Source: Pyxicephalus adspersus (lineage: Eukaryota; Chordata; Amphibia; Anura; Pyxicephalidae). From it: a DNA stretch of 64,000 nucleotides. A program made the translations under genes and the position numbers. A model generated the notes under the pieces. That model ran no database searches. It was given only the letters and a program-made list of their open reading frames with translations, and had not been told where the DNA came from. Location: assembly GCF_032062135.1 (NCBI RefSeq), contig NC_092861.1, forward strand, positions 120,179,319 through 120,243,318, in the 5' to 3' direction. Positions 10,184 through 22,820 of this stretch are shown piece by piece. Each line of letters starts with the position of its first letter. The stretch's first letter is position 1.

Positions 10184-12291
10184 ATGTTCTTGCTGAGGCT
10201 GGAGGGCGACGTTTGTGGGGTCAAAATTATGTCTCTGTAAAGAATTTTTGTCATGGTTTCCAGTGATATTAGAATAAAAGAGCACTGTACAGAGAACACT
10301 GTTTTATACAGAGGGGAGGGGAAAATAAGCAGAAGGCCCCCACTGTGCCCTGCTCCATCAAAAATGACATTGGTCATCCCCAAAGAAGACTGCTAAACGG
10401 AGGACTGCTGTACATGTGGAATTTTCACCCCAAGATGATCAAGATTGTTTTTTCCAGGCAACAATTATCTAGTGTATGTGCATACCCTTAGATTGTCAAG
10501 ATTCTCATTTATGAAGTCCAAAGTGATTGTATTAAGATGATTGGTTATATATGTGACTTTCACCCTGTAGCAATAAAGAACTTGAAGAGCTAAAGATAAG
10601 CTGCAAAACATTTTCAGCATTGCAATAACTGGATGTGACTAACTACTAAGGGCTCCAGCGTTAGGTACTTATCTTTAAAGTAAGCTCTGCTCACCCAAAA
10701 CTCATCAGGATGAATCTTTCTCCAGATTTGTTTATTACAAGAGCCTTCCAGTGGTAGGGTCTTTTATCACCTTTCCACATGGGAAATCTTTTCAAAATTA
10801 ATTGGTTGAAATTTAAATAAAGGAGCAATGAACATGAAACCAGAAATCATACAATAATTGACAAAGAACAAAATTCAAACCTAGGTATGAATGCAAAAAC
10901 AGCAAAGAAAAGTAAAGGTGTTAAAAATAGGATTTAACAAAATTTTGATAGAGAGTTCCATACTGAAGGGAAGGAGTATAAATAAGTGAGGTCCTCTGTG
11001 AAACAGACTTGTACTAAAAGCTAAGAGAATGCTGGGGTGTACTACAAAGGTTGTACAAAGCATTTAAAATATACTAAACAGTACATCCCACCAGAGATAG
11101 AGAGGAAAGGAAGCAAGCGAGAAAGGAGGAATTCAGAGATCGGAGACATATGGGGGGGGAATAAGGTAAAGGGAGCATTCACATCTTTGCCAATATAGAG
11201 GCTCCCAAATGCCAATGAAGCACTGGTCAAGACTTGTTTGAGATTTGATTTGAAAGAACTTTGGATCTAGGGTGACCAGACAGCTTAAAATTTAGATATG
11301 GAAAGTTGGTGGATTGTTTTTCATGGGACCTGGTCCAGGAGATATGCTTATGTAATGAAGAATACATAGAAATTGGGAATTACAAAACAGTAATCCACAG
11401 GAAGTGACCAGACCTGGAAACATAACTCCTCAAAATTGGCAACTCTGTTAAGAAGCCGATAGGTTGTCCAGCCGATTTGTGAATATATATATTAAAATTG
11501 GCATTATTTTATTTAATTTTCCAAAACTAAAAAATAAACACAGTTTAGCAAAGCTAAGACTACTTAATATATTAAAGTTTTAATTCTATGTAGATTTATG
11601 TTTTATGTATGTAAGTAAAAATGCTACAATAAAGTGGAGAATGTTCTAACGCCTGAGTTTTTATCAGCAGTTGCAAATGTTCACATGTTTCCTCTGCATT
11701 ATGCTGTTAAAAGCCTGAAAGTTTGTAACTACAAAGCTTTTTTAAAGCAAATGATACTGCTGAGTATGTTCCATATAATTAAACATTAGACTAAAACAAA
11801 TGCTCCTATTAAAGTCCAATTATACTGTATTCCCTACTAATTAGAAATTCTATAGACCTAAAAATTCTTAGATTTTTACGTTCTTTATTTCAGCGCAATA
11901 AGTGATGCGGAGCTCCCTCTAGTGCATTAACCACTCATGAATGTGAAGGCTGAAATGATTCATCAATTTTACCATATGCAGATAATATGAACTTTCAAAC
12001 AATGCACGTAATATTAGTTTAGTGGGAAGAAGTTAGGGCTTCTGTAAAGTTTATATTGCTGGTTGTGTCCTTCTGCCTTGAATTGTTTCCTTGTGACTTC
12101 AGGAGGTAAAATTGGGAAGATTGATGAACAATGGAATTTGGAACAACACTGACAGTCATAAAAAAACAACAAGAATGTTTACCATTCCCACAAAACAAGT
12201 TTATTGCTGATTTTTTACTATGCTCTAACATCATATCTAAATATCATAGTATTTTGTTTAGCTCTACCTTGACAAAAGTTTGGCTTTAGAG
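10184..12291. other. No gene recognised
   Basis: AT-rich sequence without visible repeat termini or conserved protein motifs on either strand. Confidence 0.45.
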
Positions 12292-12543
12292 TTTATTACT
12301 AGTGTTGGTGTTCGAATTCGGGTTGTCCTTATATTCGACCCAAATATGGCTGTTCGAATTCAGATAGACCCGACCCAAAAAACATAGGATTCGATTTTGC
12401 GAATTTGTGTGTAAAAATTAAAAAATTTAAAAAAAAGGGGCTTTAATGTTAAAGTAATTTATTGAATGTGTATGATTTGTGTAACTAACTTTAACTAACT
12501 TGTAACTAAAAATTTTGTTTTTTTTTACAGGTTATCCTATAAT

Positions 12544-12602
12544 GACAGGATGATTCCCACGGCTGCATTCATTCTAAACACAGCCATGGGAATCCTCCTG
12601 TC
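12544..12602. other. Hairpin inside the 12.3-kb hAT
   Basis: Left arm GACAGGATGATTCCCACGGC and right arm GCCATGGGAATCCTCCTGTC are nearly perfect complements. The same module recurs at 28197-28240 next to a different hAT terminus. Confidence 0.85.
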
Positions 12603-12678
12603 AGTGTGGGATCCCCGGGCACTAGAAATTCAATGATATTCTCTATCCAAGAACACATACCACAATTACGCTAGGGCA

Positions 12679-12733
12679 GCAAGAGCAATCAGGGGAGCGG
12701 AGCTGTGAGCTCCACTCCCCTGATTCCTCTTGC
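12679..12733. other. Second hairpin inside the 12.3-kb hAT
   Basis: GCAAGAGCAATCAGGGGAG pairs with CTCCCCTGATTCCTCTTGC (one mismatched pair), with inner GAGCT/AGCTC pairing. Confidence 0.85.
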
Positions 12734-12883
12734 AGTTCTACACAGTCAAGAAAATAACCCGAATTATTCCCCCCCTGTAGACTTTATTGGTGTTCGAATT
12801 CGGCGTTGGATCACCTATTGGGCTATTCAATCAAATAGCCGCCGAATCGAACACTGAGCTATTCGACCAACACTATTTATTAC

Positions 12884-13740
12884 TGTTGAACTTTATATGT
12901 GTCCTTACAAATTGTAAAAACCTATTCAACATATATTTTCTAGATAATATATATGACAGTACTTTTATAAATTGTACCAGGCTGATAATATGATAACATG
13001 CCTAACTTTATAATATATTTTTAAAAGCTGTTTCAGTTCTGTTTTCATCTATTATGTTAAAATTTACATAACATATACATTTTCATGTATGAATGTAGCA
13101 ATGATTAAAAAAAACATTTGTATTAAATGAATCCATTGCAGCTGTGGCAACAATTATCAATTTGTAGATAGGAACCTCCTCCCTCATCCTAAAAGTTGCT
13201 TGCTGCCTGAAAGTAGCCACAGATGTTGCAGCAAAATTACAAACAGCTTATATAGAAAATAACACCCTAACAATGTTTATAGGTTTTTCTAGTTTGACTT
13301 GCTTACAGTCATTAGAAAAAGAAAGTACACCTGCTTTCAATACTAAGGTTTTATTATCAGGAAATAATAATAACAAAGTAATCTCCATATATGTAAAACA
13401 TTTTTTAAACACCTATCACTCACTAAGAACATTATTTACATTGTATATACATGGTAACAAGAAAAATAAAGCAGACCCTCCTTCAGTTCTAAGCTTTTAG
13501 GTATCAGGACTTAAAAAATCACCTGGTCCTTGGTATGTCCTAAAATAGGTAAATACATCCCTAGATGAACAACAACACATATTACATTGTGCCATTATTG
13601 ATTTAACAAATAATAACATATAGGGAATAGAAGCAAAAAAAGGGCATTTTTGGCAAATAAAAACAAGTTTTTACTTCTGAAAGTCACCAAATACATACAG
13701 CTAGTAACTTTATACTATTGCTAGACAACACACAGCTCAG
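12884..13740. other. No gene recognised
   Basis: AT-rich DNA with no element ends or protein motifs seen. Confidence 0.45.
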
Positions 13741-13773
13741 ATTGTGTAGAATTTAAGAACGTTGTCTCTTTTA

Positions 13774-13805
13774 CCCGAAGCGTTTTTCCTTATGGCTTCT
13801 TCAGG
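13774..13805 (-). ncRNA. Decayed hammerhead-like motif
   Basis: Minus strand: CCTGAAGA-A-GCC-ATAA-GG followed by AAAAACGCTTCGGG. CUGANGA and stem II (GCC/GG) survive. The expected GAAAC reads AAAAC and GTC reads TTC, so core residues are lost. Confidence 0.35.
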
Positions 13806-14100
13806 AATTTTTTAGAAACTCTTACTGGTTTACAAAATATTACAAAATAATGGGAATGAAAATACCCATCAAGATATTGCATATTCACATATTCTAACAA
13901 TATTAGTATAATTAGAAACATTTAATGAGTTATAATAATGAATGGAGACCTTGTTGTTAAGAGAAGATGTTGTGAAGATGTTTTGTTAAATTTGACAACT
14001 ATGTTTTGAATATAACTGTGAAATTCCCAAATAGCCAGCTAACTTGCTAAGAAGCAAGTTAAAAATACAGTATATTTATACAGTATGTTTGTTGCATACC

Positions 14101-14133
14101 CCTGAGGAAGCCTTTTTGGCGAAACGCGTCAGG
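14101..14133 (+). ncRNA. Hammerhead-ribozyme-like motif
   Basis: Order on the plus strand: C-CTGAGGA-A-GCC-TTTTT-GGC-GAAAC-GC-GTC-AGG. Conserved core positions CUGANGA, GAAA and UC are intact. Stem II is GCC/GGC with a T5 loop and one unpaired A before it. Stem III is AC/GT with a GC loop. Stem I (CCAT side at 14097-14100 with GGTA at 14132-14135) pairs after a mismatch at the first position. The extra A and the mismatch at 1.1 are departures from the hammerhead consensus. Confidence 0.4.
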
Positions 14134-14170
14134 TAACAAGACGTTTCTTTACAATTATCCACCATACGTG

Positions 14171-16813
14171 ACAAGCAATCTATCTAAACTAGAATTGTCT
14201 AGCTCAGTGATTTTCCACCCCAAGACTATACAATGGGGAATAATCTTACAATGTAATATACATATGCACTGATGTATGACAGTATGTGGTAATGTACTGA
14301 TATATGATACCATATTATGAACACTGCCTTTTGAATATAATATAATACTTGAAATATTTAAATTATAAAAATCCTATTGTACACAATTGAAAATTAGTCT
14401 AGCTTTATTTAAAAAATGAGTATCCTCTAGTGTTTAATTTACAAATTGAGCATAATGTGTATGACCCTTAGATAATCCTTGAACTACATGTCACATGCTT
14501 GGCTGTGCAATTTGGAAAATGTGTGCAAATCAAATGACTGGCTTACAGAATTGCTAATCTTTGGCTTGTAAAACAAATATTGGTTAATTGCTCCTCTTTT
14601 CACCTTCTGCTGGTATCCCTGAGGGGATCCTATAAAATTCCCTGTAAATATCACTAGTAGGTAGCAAATGCCATGGCCTTTTACAGCCAGTGATTCATGG
14701 TGACCCTTGCCACTTTAATTTGCAACAAACTGCACACTCTGCTTCTATTTTTATATTTAACTAAATATATTTAACTAAAACAAACTGAAGCATGATGTTC
14801 CCCAAACTAAGGAATATAAGCCTGGATACTTTATATATTTAAAAAAAATGCCATGCTTGTTTAGGGAAGGATTTTAAGGAAAATTGGCTGCTATTTTATA
14901 CTGTACCTTTTATCTTTTTGTCCTCGGAGAACACTTTAGAAGAATAGATGACAAACATAAATTTTCTTACGAAGATATTAATCTGTAAAAATGTTAAATG
15001 ATCAATCCTTTGGTTCAAATGTTCCTTGCTATTCATTCCACAAACACCAAAAGTTTTTCTTTAAGCCAAACAGTGTGGATGTCATGATAAAACATATAGT
15101 ATATTAAATGTTACTATTTCATAGATATACATCTGAAAGGGATGAATTTAAAGCGCCAAATTAAAAAAGATAGTTGCCAGTCAGTATATACCCTAGATAA
15201 TTCTAGAGATGAAAGCAATGAAAAAATAATTAGTTACACCTCCCCCCCACCACACACACTTTGTACTTCAATGCTGGAATTTTGCCTGATCACAAAAACA
15301 CAAAATTCAAAAGGTGAAAGAACAATAAACGTTTTAGCTTACATTATCTGAAAAAAAATCTCTTAAAGTTCCTTAGACTATACTTTTAAATTTCATTAAG
15401 AAGTAACTATTATCATACTGTACAACCTTTTCATGTACCCTAAAACGAGTTTTGGGTTACTGTGATATAAATTTTAGTCAGAGAAAAAATAAATGTAGCA
15501 TATTCATATTTATTATTCCTTTTGTTCCATGCTTTCCTTTTCCGCTTTGTTAAAAAAGAAAACAAAGTAAAAAAATAAAAATAGAAAAATTTACAGAGCT
15601 CTAAAGCTCAAGATGAAATTTGCACACATTGGAAAATGACTGAACAGCACCCCTCCGTTTTTTCTTTTGTGTCAAATATGTAGTTTGTATTAAAAACTGT
15701 CTATGTAAAACAAAGAGAGTACATACATAATGAAAGAAATTCTAGAGCACTAGCACAAATGAATACCCTCAAAAATATTTAAAATAAAAGTATCCCGAAC
15801 CCATTTTGTAGAATTGGGTTTGCAATGGCAATGTAGTTGCTATATTATGATATGCAGTATATTTATAAAGTAGTATGTGACATTCACCAAACAATCACTC
15901 CTGGTGTATTTTTCTGCTGTATATGTTTTCATTTGTTTTATATATGTATATGTTTTATTACAGTGACTTTGGGGGCAATGATTAACCTGCACTGAACATT
16001 TAACTGCCTTAATAATATGTCTTTATGGATTTTGTATCATCATTTGAAAAAATAATAATGACTAACAAGAACACAGAATTGGAATAAATGTGCCCACCCA
16101 ATTAACAAATACAGTAAAAAAATTCAGTAACCCAAATATGTTATAATAAAACCTGCATAAACAGATAAGCAGTTTACAGAACTCCCCTTTTAAGGTCCAA
16201 CTGTAAACTCCTGATTCTATAACACTCCCAAAATTATAAAGAGCAGAAACTGTTTGTTTATGTGGGATAATTACATTTCCTTGCTATTCTTGTCTGTATT
16301 AAAAGTCTCTGAATGTAAGTAAGCCTTGGACAATTAGTTTATGCTGATACTCACCAGACATGGTTCCATTAAGATAAAATAGCCTATAACAATTGTCTAT
16401 AAATAGTAACAATGTGAAACTGTTATAAAACAGAAGAGCTACCTCTGCCAGAATCTGATTTTTCATTTACATTAAGAAAATGTTTCATGGTTTATATACA
16501 GTATATTTTACTAATAGTGCAAACACAACATGTAAAGTTTTCAGGGTCTAAAGCTGACCCATCATCACATTTTTTTAATTTATATAAAATGTTAGAATGT
16601 TGTTGAGTTTTCAAAATGACCACTCTCTGAGCTGAATCCTGAAATGGAAGAGCGGTGCCATATTGGTAACTAATCATATCAATCTGTACTGGGCACATGT
16701 CTTCTCATGGACAGTCTTTACATTCTCCCATTCCTCAATCTTTTGACTGGCATTTAAAGACATGCAAATTACCAAAAAAAAAACTTTGCCCTTCCATGGT
16801 GGCTTACATTGTC
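14171..16813. other. AT-rich stretch, no gene recognised
   Basis: Nearly 2.6 kb without a recognisable repeat end, RNA gene or protein motif. Occasional short open frames have AT-rich random composition. Confidence 0.45.
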
Positions 16814-16821
16814 CTCTAAAC

Positions 16822-17121
16822 CAGTGGTCCTCAACCTTTTGGAGCTTGGGGACCACTAAATCTATGGACTGAGTCCTGTGTTACCCAAAGGGGAAGAAAC
16901 TTCCCTCTGAGTGACGTCATAATGCCAGAAGCTGCCCACTCATACCTGCGATGGGGGAGTGGGCACCCACCCCCCTGAGCCTGGGATGCGTACGGGGTAC
17001 ATGGGCCGCGGCTCTGGCCGGTGCGCCCACCCAAGTGGGGTCCTTCCCCTGCACCCCCACCACTGGTCTCCCTGTGCTCTCACGGCCCACCTGTCAGATG
17101 ACCACCTAGTGGGGACCCCTG
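16822..17121 (+). mobile_element. hAT (Charlie-like) MITE, 300 bp
   Basis: Left terminus CAGTGGTCCTCAACCTTTTG, right terminus (reverse complement) CAGGGGTCCCCACTAGG. Flanks CTCTAAAC (16814-16821) and CTTTAAAC (17122-17129) match at 7 of 8 bases. The interior is GC-rich and includes GTGACGTCATAATGCCAGAA. Same family as 36945-37176 and 55994-56353. The overlapping open frames here are not genes. Confidence 0.87.
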
Positions 17122-17129
17122 CTTTAAAC

Positions 17130-17779
17130 CATGGAAAATGAGATGCCTTCATATATGCAGGAGTTACTGCATCAGTGGCCATCCAGTGGCTGAAAAGAAT
17201 GCCATAGACCCAGAAAACCAGCAGTTAATATGGTGGCTTTGGGGATGTAATGGTGATGGGTTCCTGGCCCTGCCATCTCTGCAGGGTGCTTACAAAAAGG
17301 TAAGTGCTTGCCATAATTGTCCAGAATACTGTGGCAAAGGCTCCCCCACACCATCAACGATGTCTACATCATTTAATAAGGATAGCTTTCTGTATAGGGC
17401 CTGGGGGGTACCAGCAATATAAGTATGCTTCACCTAATTTGATTTTGCTGTTAAAATGAATATAAATGAAGAAGTTGTTGATGCTTATCAATATTCATTA
17501 GTCTGTTAAAACTACATATAATCTGGAAAGGAAACATAATTGAAAATGTGCAGCTGTTTAAAGTAAGGGTCACTGAATATTTAGAAATGTCACTGAATAT
17601 TTTCAACCCAACCTGTTTCTCTTTTTATAATTAGACAAGCAGGCTCTTCACAAATACATATGTTGTTTCATTAACATCAGTAAGAGATAGTACTAATAAA
17701 GAAATAACTTCTATTAACACTTTAAGTAAATATAGGTTCTTTTAAATCAGCAATATTTTATGCTAATGTAAGATCTTTT
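17130..17779. other. No gene recognised
   Basis: 17138-17422 is more GC-rich and open in one frame, but shows no family motif. GTCACTGAATATTT is directly repeated near 17568 and 17590. Confidence 0.35.
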
Positions 17780-18480
17780 TAATTCATATACAGTGAAGCA
17801 TGAAGGCTATCGAGTAAAAGGAGGATAGACAGAAGGCTGACATGACTAGGGAAGGGGAAGCAAGGTTTAAGGATTGTTTGAGGGTAGGGGTCAGGTGCAA
17901 AGGATTGGTGGTGGGATAAGAAAGGGTGGAGTAGACAAGGAGTGAAATCGGAGAAGGACCAGGAAGTAGGGTCAGTTTTAGTGTGGTGGCAAGGGGAACA
18001 AAATTCACGCCCCTCTCCCCTATGCATGGGTGGTAATTGGGGAGTTTTGTTTTACAGGTTGGGGCAGCTTGAGTTTCTCAGGGTTGGTAATAGGGACTTG
18101 GTGGTTATGGAGCGTGGAGACCTATCTTAGGTATGGTGTCCTCCTAAAGGAACAATGAGGTGGTGAATAAAGGCTGGGGTGTGTGGGTGGGGGCTGCTGG
18201 TGAAAGTTACCATTCTGAGGCAGTGTAAGGGAGGGTGGGAAAATTAATCATGTAGGAAAAAGCAGACCCCCTATTACATGTTTTTTTTTTGTTGGTGGAG
18301 AATGCCTGGGGACCTACAGCCAGGGATGCTGCCAGTCGGTAAATGTTTGTCATGTGGCAATTGTGGTGGGGTTTACATTAAAATTATATTATGTTAAGTT
18401 AGAAAAAGATTTTGTTACTGTTAATAAACAGCCACTTTGGCCAATTAATTCCATTTGGAGTGGTGTGTTTATTTACAAGA
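17780..18480 (+). other. G-rich block with polyadenylation signal; possible retroelement end
   Basis: On the plus strand the region is unusually rich in G and poor in C (GGGG, GGTGG, GTGTGG runs). It ends with AATAAA near 18423-18428, followed about 30 bases later by the GT-rich GGAGTGGTGTGTTT, the layout of a polyadenylation site. A block of similar composition lies at 37600-38190. This may be an LTR or DIRS-type terminal region, but no coding domain or terminal repeat was found to prove it. Confidence 0.3.
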
Positions 18481-20062
18481 AGTAAGAGATCGGGTGGAGA
18501 GTGTCAGCGGATGAGCCTAAGCCAGTATTTGATGGACGTTTCAAGGGGGAGGCAGATCTTTGAACTACTTTAGTCATGATTTTCCACAGGTGTTCTAAAC
18601 TAAGTACATCAGTTCACATAGTGCTGGGTTTCAATGTCTTGTGGTATGTTGCAATAAATTCATGTAGTGTACCATCTATTATGCTACATTTGGCATTATT
18701 TTTGTAGACGTGAATTAGGTTTGGGCAGTGACTCGTTGCAACAAAAATTTAATATGAAGGTAACACCTTTTCTAAAATCTTCCGAAAATCACAAAAATTG
18801 CCTGCCTGCCTATTTCCGAACATTCTATAAAGCCACATACAATGTTTCCCATGCAGAAACTAAAGGAGATTGTGCTAAAATATCAGATGCTATATGACTA
18901 CCCGTCTGCTTGTCTGCTCACAAAGGTAAATAAATACCCTTCATTTAGAAAGGTAAATGAAGAACTGGAGGTCTTGGATCACAAGCAAGACATGACAGCA
19001 GGACAACAAAACAGAACAAGCATATACATTATAAAGATTCAGAAGCTCCATTTCCCTCTTGTTATACACAGTACTTGTTTCACTTGTTAACATAATGGGA
19101 GGCATTATAATTAGATATGGGGTTTGGACGACTACAGTCTCATGTTTTGTGGAATTCAAGTGTTGCAGAATGTGAAAATCAATGCGGGGTTAGGTTTCGC
19201 TATAATCAACCATAATGCACTGCCTGGGATTTATGTCTAGGCTTACATAAAAGGACAATAAACTTTTAACTTTTCTTCATCCATTGTTACACTGCTGATA
19301 TCCTGCCTCCATCAGGAAATGCAGCAGAGAGTTTCTATTGCACCACCAAAAATATTTAAGGGTGGCCATCCAGTAATGATCCAGTAAAGTCATTTGTAAC
19401 ACCTATTTAATGTATAGCGCTGTCTATTATATTGGTGCTATATAATACAGTTTATTAAAATAATATTAACTTACAACCTGCACCCCAACCTTTGTACTCC
19501 CTATATATTTGCTGTCTTATTGGATTCTACATTGTGGAGGGCAAGGATGGCCTTTTGGATGAAAAAATGGCATCTCAGTACCTGACAATGTAATATATGG
19601 CCACAAACTCACAGATGCAGGGAATTCCAACACTTGGAATTGGAACAGCTGCAAACCTAGCATTTTATTTTTTCTGCTTGTTGCCTTTTTAAATTCTCAC
19701 ATACTGTCCTAACACTAGCCAGTGTCTACAAATCACAATCCTGAAGACTAAATTTTATTTATTTATTTTTAGAAATAATTAGGGGCAGAAGGAAAGGAGG
19801 ACATTTGGGGAATGTGGTGTTGTCATAACAAGCTGTGGGCATTAATTGACTGAATTTCTGAGAAGGTTTCTTTTCTACCTTGAGTTTAAGAAAAGGAGAC
19901 TTCATCTGGCAACACATCAGTTGAAATCCAAGGATTCATAGTTGACTTTCCAGATTTAAACAAATAATTAAAAAAAAGACACTCAAGCATCTGAGGTGAT
20001 ATAATGGATAATATGAGAATATCAACCAATGCTTCTAGACTTCTAGTCTGTACTATCTAGAC
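18481..20062. other. No gene recognised, apart from a SINE-like tail
   Basis: Short open frames only. A SINE-like fragment at 19391-19470 is listed separately. Confidence 0.4.
19391..19470 (+). repeat. SINE-like TAA-tailed repeat, 3' end
   Basis: CATTTGTAACACCTATTTAA, TGTATAGCGCTGTCTATTAT, ATTGGTGCTATATAATACAG, then a short TTATTAAAATAAT tail. A diverged copy of the family at 38869. Confidence 0.7.
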
Positions 20063-20120
20063 CAGGGGTCGGCAAACTCCAGCCTTTGGGCCAGATACAG
20101 CCACCCAGTAGTCTGGGTCC
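20063..20120 (+). mobile_element. hAT terminus fragment (family of 59920)
   Basis: CAGGGGTCGGCAAACTCCAG, then CCTTTGGGCCAGATACAGCC and AGTAGTCTGG. This matches the reverse complement of the right end of 59920-60328 for about 55 bp, then homology stops. Solo-terminus fragment. Confidence 0.75.
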
Positions 20121-21479
20121 ATAAGAGAGGACTTACATATGTAATCATACTGTGGGGTAATCGGCCCAATATTGGAAAGAAATGATGATGGTTCAAAAGA
20201 GGGCCAATTATTATAATCAAATCAACTTTCAGTGTTTTTGATAAACAGCAAGAGAGTTGTCCTGGAAAAGTCTCTGTGAAAAGATTATGATATGTGCAAT
20301 AAGTTAAAGTTATTACTAGAGAGAAACTAAAACGAAAAAAGAAAGAAGGAGATACAGAGGCAAAAGGTATTTACCTGATTAGGTGCACAGTACTCCTGTC
20401 AAAGTGTTGGATTTCATGTGTTGATAAAGAATGCTGTTTGGTAAGTATACAATATTATAATAATGTTGGTGATAAAGATCATTTACAGATATGTCATAAT
20501 ATATTAATGATAAAGTACTTACTATAGGTAAAATTATAAGGTAAAGTTGATATAGAAACCGATATACTTATTATGGTGAAAAAATTCTCGGATCAAAGTC
20601 AAGATAATGATCAGGAAAAGAAGAACAAAAAGGCAAAAAATATGTTTAAAGATACTTACTGCTAATTTACTGTGTGTGAAAAAGAGTAACGGCAACCTGT
20701 CAGCAGCCAACCAACACAAAAAGGTTGGTGCTGCGCTCAGGGAGCCCTTATAAATGAATATTTATTGAGCAGTACAGCAAGGCTTTCATAATGCTGTTAG
20801 ATTCCAAAGGACCAGATCACCGGTAACCCTGAAATGCTCATGCTTCTACCTCCATTGTACATTGGTATTGCCATGGGTATTTATGACAATATTTTCAGTC
20901 ACCAATGCTGCTGACATTTTGGATGCGTTATAGCTGTTTGCTTTTGTGTCAATGTAATTAAACCTTTTTTTGGAAACACATAAAAAATGGGGCATTCTTT
21001 GCTGATATAAACAAATGTTTCACATGTGATAATTTTGCCTAATATGCAGTGTTTTAAATACATAATCCAGCCTAATTAACCAGTTTCATGATGTTATTAA
21101 TCAAACAGGGCTATGATTTGTTGCTGCCAGCTTCATTGATATGCAAATGTGCCATCATGTTTATTGATTTATCAATAAAGTGTGATAATTAATCTCTTTT
21201 GAAAACCAAGTTGTTCTGGTTATTCTGTGAACTAAAATGTTTTTGATTTTCCTAAATCTAAAGTAAAGATGTGCACATCTCTGTAAAGTTTGCAAACTTT
21301 TAAAATTTAGAATTTTTTTAAACTGAAAAAACCTATTGATGTCAACAGAAATTAACCAAACTCTTGTAGGTGTGTAGTACCGAGGAACACATGCATTGTG
21401 TATTGGTTTGGGAAGTGCTTTGTAGCCCTGCAAGTGAATGGGGCTAAAAAAATATCCTGAGCTACTTCCCTACAAATTT
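20121..21479. other. No gene recognised
   Basis: AT-rich DNA without visible structure beyond short direct repeats such as AGATACTTACT/AAGTACTTACT. Confidence 0.4.
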
Positions 21480-21570
21480 GAGACATAAGTCCATCAAGTT
21501 CAACCACTCAACCACTTTGGAAATAAACATACTAGAAACCGGATAAAACCTTATAGATAATATTTCTATA
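21480..21570 (-). mobile_element. CR1-type LINE 3' tail fragment, antisense
   Basis: ACATAAGTCCATCAAGTTCA, CCACTTTGGAAATAAACATA, then ATAAAACCTTATA match the reverse complement of the CR1 3' tail at 49980-50050 (ATAGGGTTTTATATCTGG, TATGTTTATTTCC, GTTGAACCTAATGGATTTAT). Confidence 0.7.
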
Positions 21571-22612
21571 GGAAGGAAAAAAAATTATAATGCTTTTATA
21601 ATTGTTTGGACCCTTTTTCCTGAAGTCTTTTGGAACTCTAAAAAACACAGAAATTTGAATGTATATATAGCCAGCCAAATTAGGTTAAAATTAAAATTAA
21701 TTCAGAATCAGCTCTCTGTTTGCATATTGATATCTGTTTGCATATTCACACAAAAAGTAAAGTAACATCACTTCTCCCATTTAAAACACCTCTAGCAGAA
21801 ATCTATGTTCAATGAAGATATCATACTCTAAGAGGTTGTCTAAAGTGGAATTGCATTGTCAGAAAAGCCTTTGGATAAAAAAAAAAAAAATAGCGGTGGC
21901 AGTTTTGTAAGATACATGTTCCAGTCTTGTATACACAATATTTCTCTGTGAATGACATTTTGTGCATGCTGATATTAAGAAATCAAAGCCTGAGTGTCTG
22001 CGTATTAGTTTGTCTCCGTCATTTAAAAACAATGTTCTTTACCGTCACTCGAACAATTTCTGCTTTCACTAAGACAAATGAGAAACAGAGTGCTCTTGAC
22101 ATTTGCAGATTTCTTTTGTATTCATGGCACTACAGAAATAAGTAGAATTTCTGATTTGTAAGTAAACTGCTACTATTTTTTCTGTATTTGATATTTTTTT
22201 GAACTAATACATATAAAATCAGTGCTTTGGAAAAACACATATGTAGTTCTAAGCAGAGACACTGACAGACAAATTGATAAAGTTTTTAAAAGAAAATTGC
22301 AGGCAAAAGAAACAACTTCCTAATGACAACGCAAGTGAAAAGCAATGTGCTCATTATGTATAGATGGTAACTGTCATTGCACACAATAGGACGTGATTTA
22401 ACAACCTTGATTAGTGTCCTAAGAAAATTGATTGGCACTTGATCACCCAATCTGTTAATAAAAAAGTTTATATGTAAGAATCATAAAATAAAAATAAATA
22501 AATAAATAAAAGTATGATTGCCTGCTTTAATATTCCCTCATACTGTGCTCTGCAGACTCTCAGATTAAAGGATGCTCTTATGGCTTTATTAAAATGAATC
22601 ATCATTTAATAC
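21571..22612. other. No gene recognised
   Basis: AT-rich. A direct repeat TCTGTTTGCATATT occurs twice at 21716-21746. A simple (AAAT)n run sits near 22484-22510. Confidence 0.4.
22484..22510. repeat. (AAAT)n microsatellite
   Basis: About six AAAT units, slightly interrupted. Confidence 0.85.
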
Positions 22613-22615
22613 ATT

Positions 22616-22817
22616 GGGCCTGATCTATTAAAGGTCTCCAAGGCTGGAGAGGATACAATTTTATCAGAATAGATTTGACCCAGGATTCATAACATTTGCA
22701 TAGAAAATAAAGCAAATAGCAAATTGAAGAAATCCATTCCAGGTTTACTGGATCACCTAGCTTCACTGATGAAAGTGTATCCTCTCCAGCCTTAGATAGC
22801 TTTAATAAATCAGAGCC
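22616..22817. mobile_element. Palindromic MITE, copy C, with ATT duplication
   Basis: GGGCCTGATCTATTAAAGG start, GAGCC end, long inverted arms (CTCCAAGGCTGGAGAGGATA against TATCCTCTCCAGCCTTAGAT). Flanked by ATT on both sides (22613-22615 and 22818-22820), suggesting a 3-bp target duplication. Part of the left arm is deleted. Confidence 0.85.
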
Positions 22818-22820
22818 ATT

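Larger units (their letters stand above)
12300..12875. mobile_element. Non-autonomous hAT element with perfect 8-bp TSD
   Basis: Termini are TAGTGTTGGTGTTCGAATTC on the left and TTCGACCAACACTA on the right. TTTATTAC occurs exactly at both flanks (12292-12299 and 12876-12883). The last 150 bp (ACACAGTC.GAAAATAACC, GTGTTCGAATTCG, GATCACC, then an AATAGC motif and TATTCGACCA) match the 3' end of the coding hAT at 26350-26500. This is therefore a deletion derivative that could have been moved by that transposase. The interior has two strong hairpins (12544-12602 and 12679-12733). No coding capacity. Confidence 0.9.
13741..14165. mobile_element. Inverted-repeat unit carrying two hammerhead-like motifs
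   Basis: The left side (13741-13805, read on the minus strand) and the right side (14101-14165, plus strand) are diverged copies. Both run CCTGA.GAAGCC, loop, then AACGC.TC.GGGTAA and a GTT-CTT-A-AATT tail. The pair encloses about 295 bp of AT-rich DNA without coding capacity. The outer ends and any target duplication could not be fixed. Confidence 0.5.

Noticed and set aside
16831..17182. Overlapping GC-rich frames on both strands
   Set aside because: They fall within or across a hAT MITE with clear termini and target duplication.
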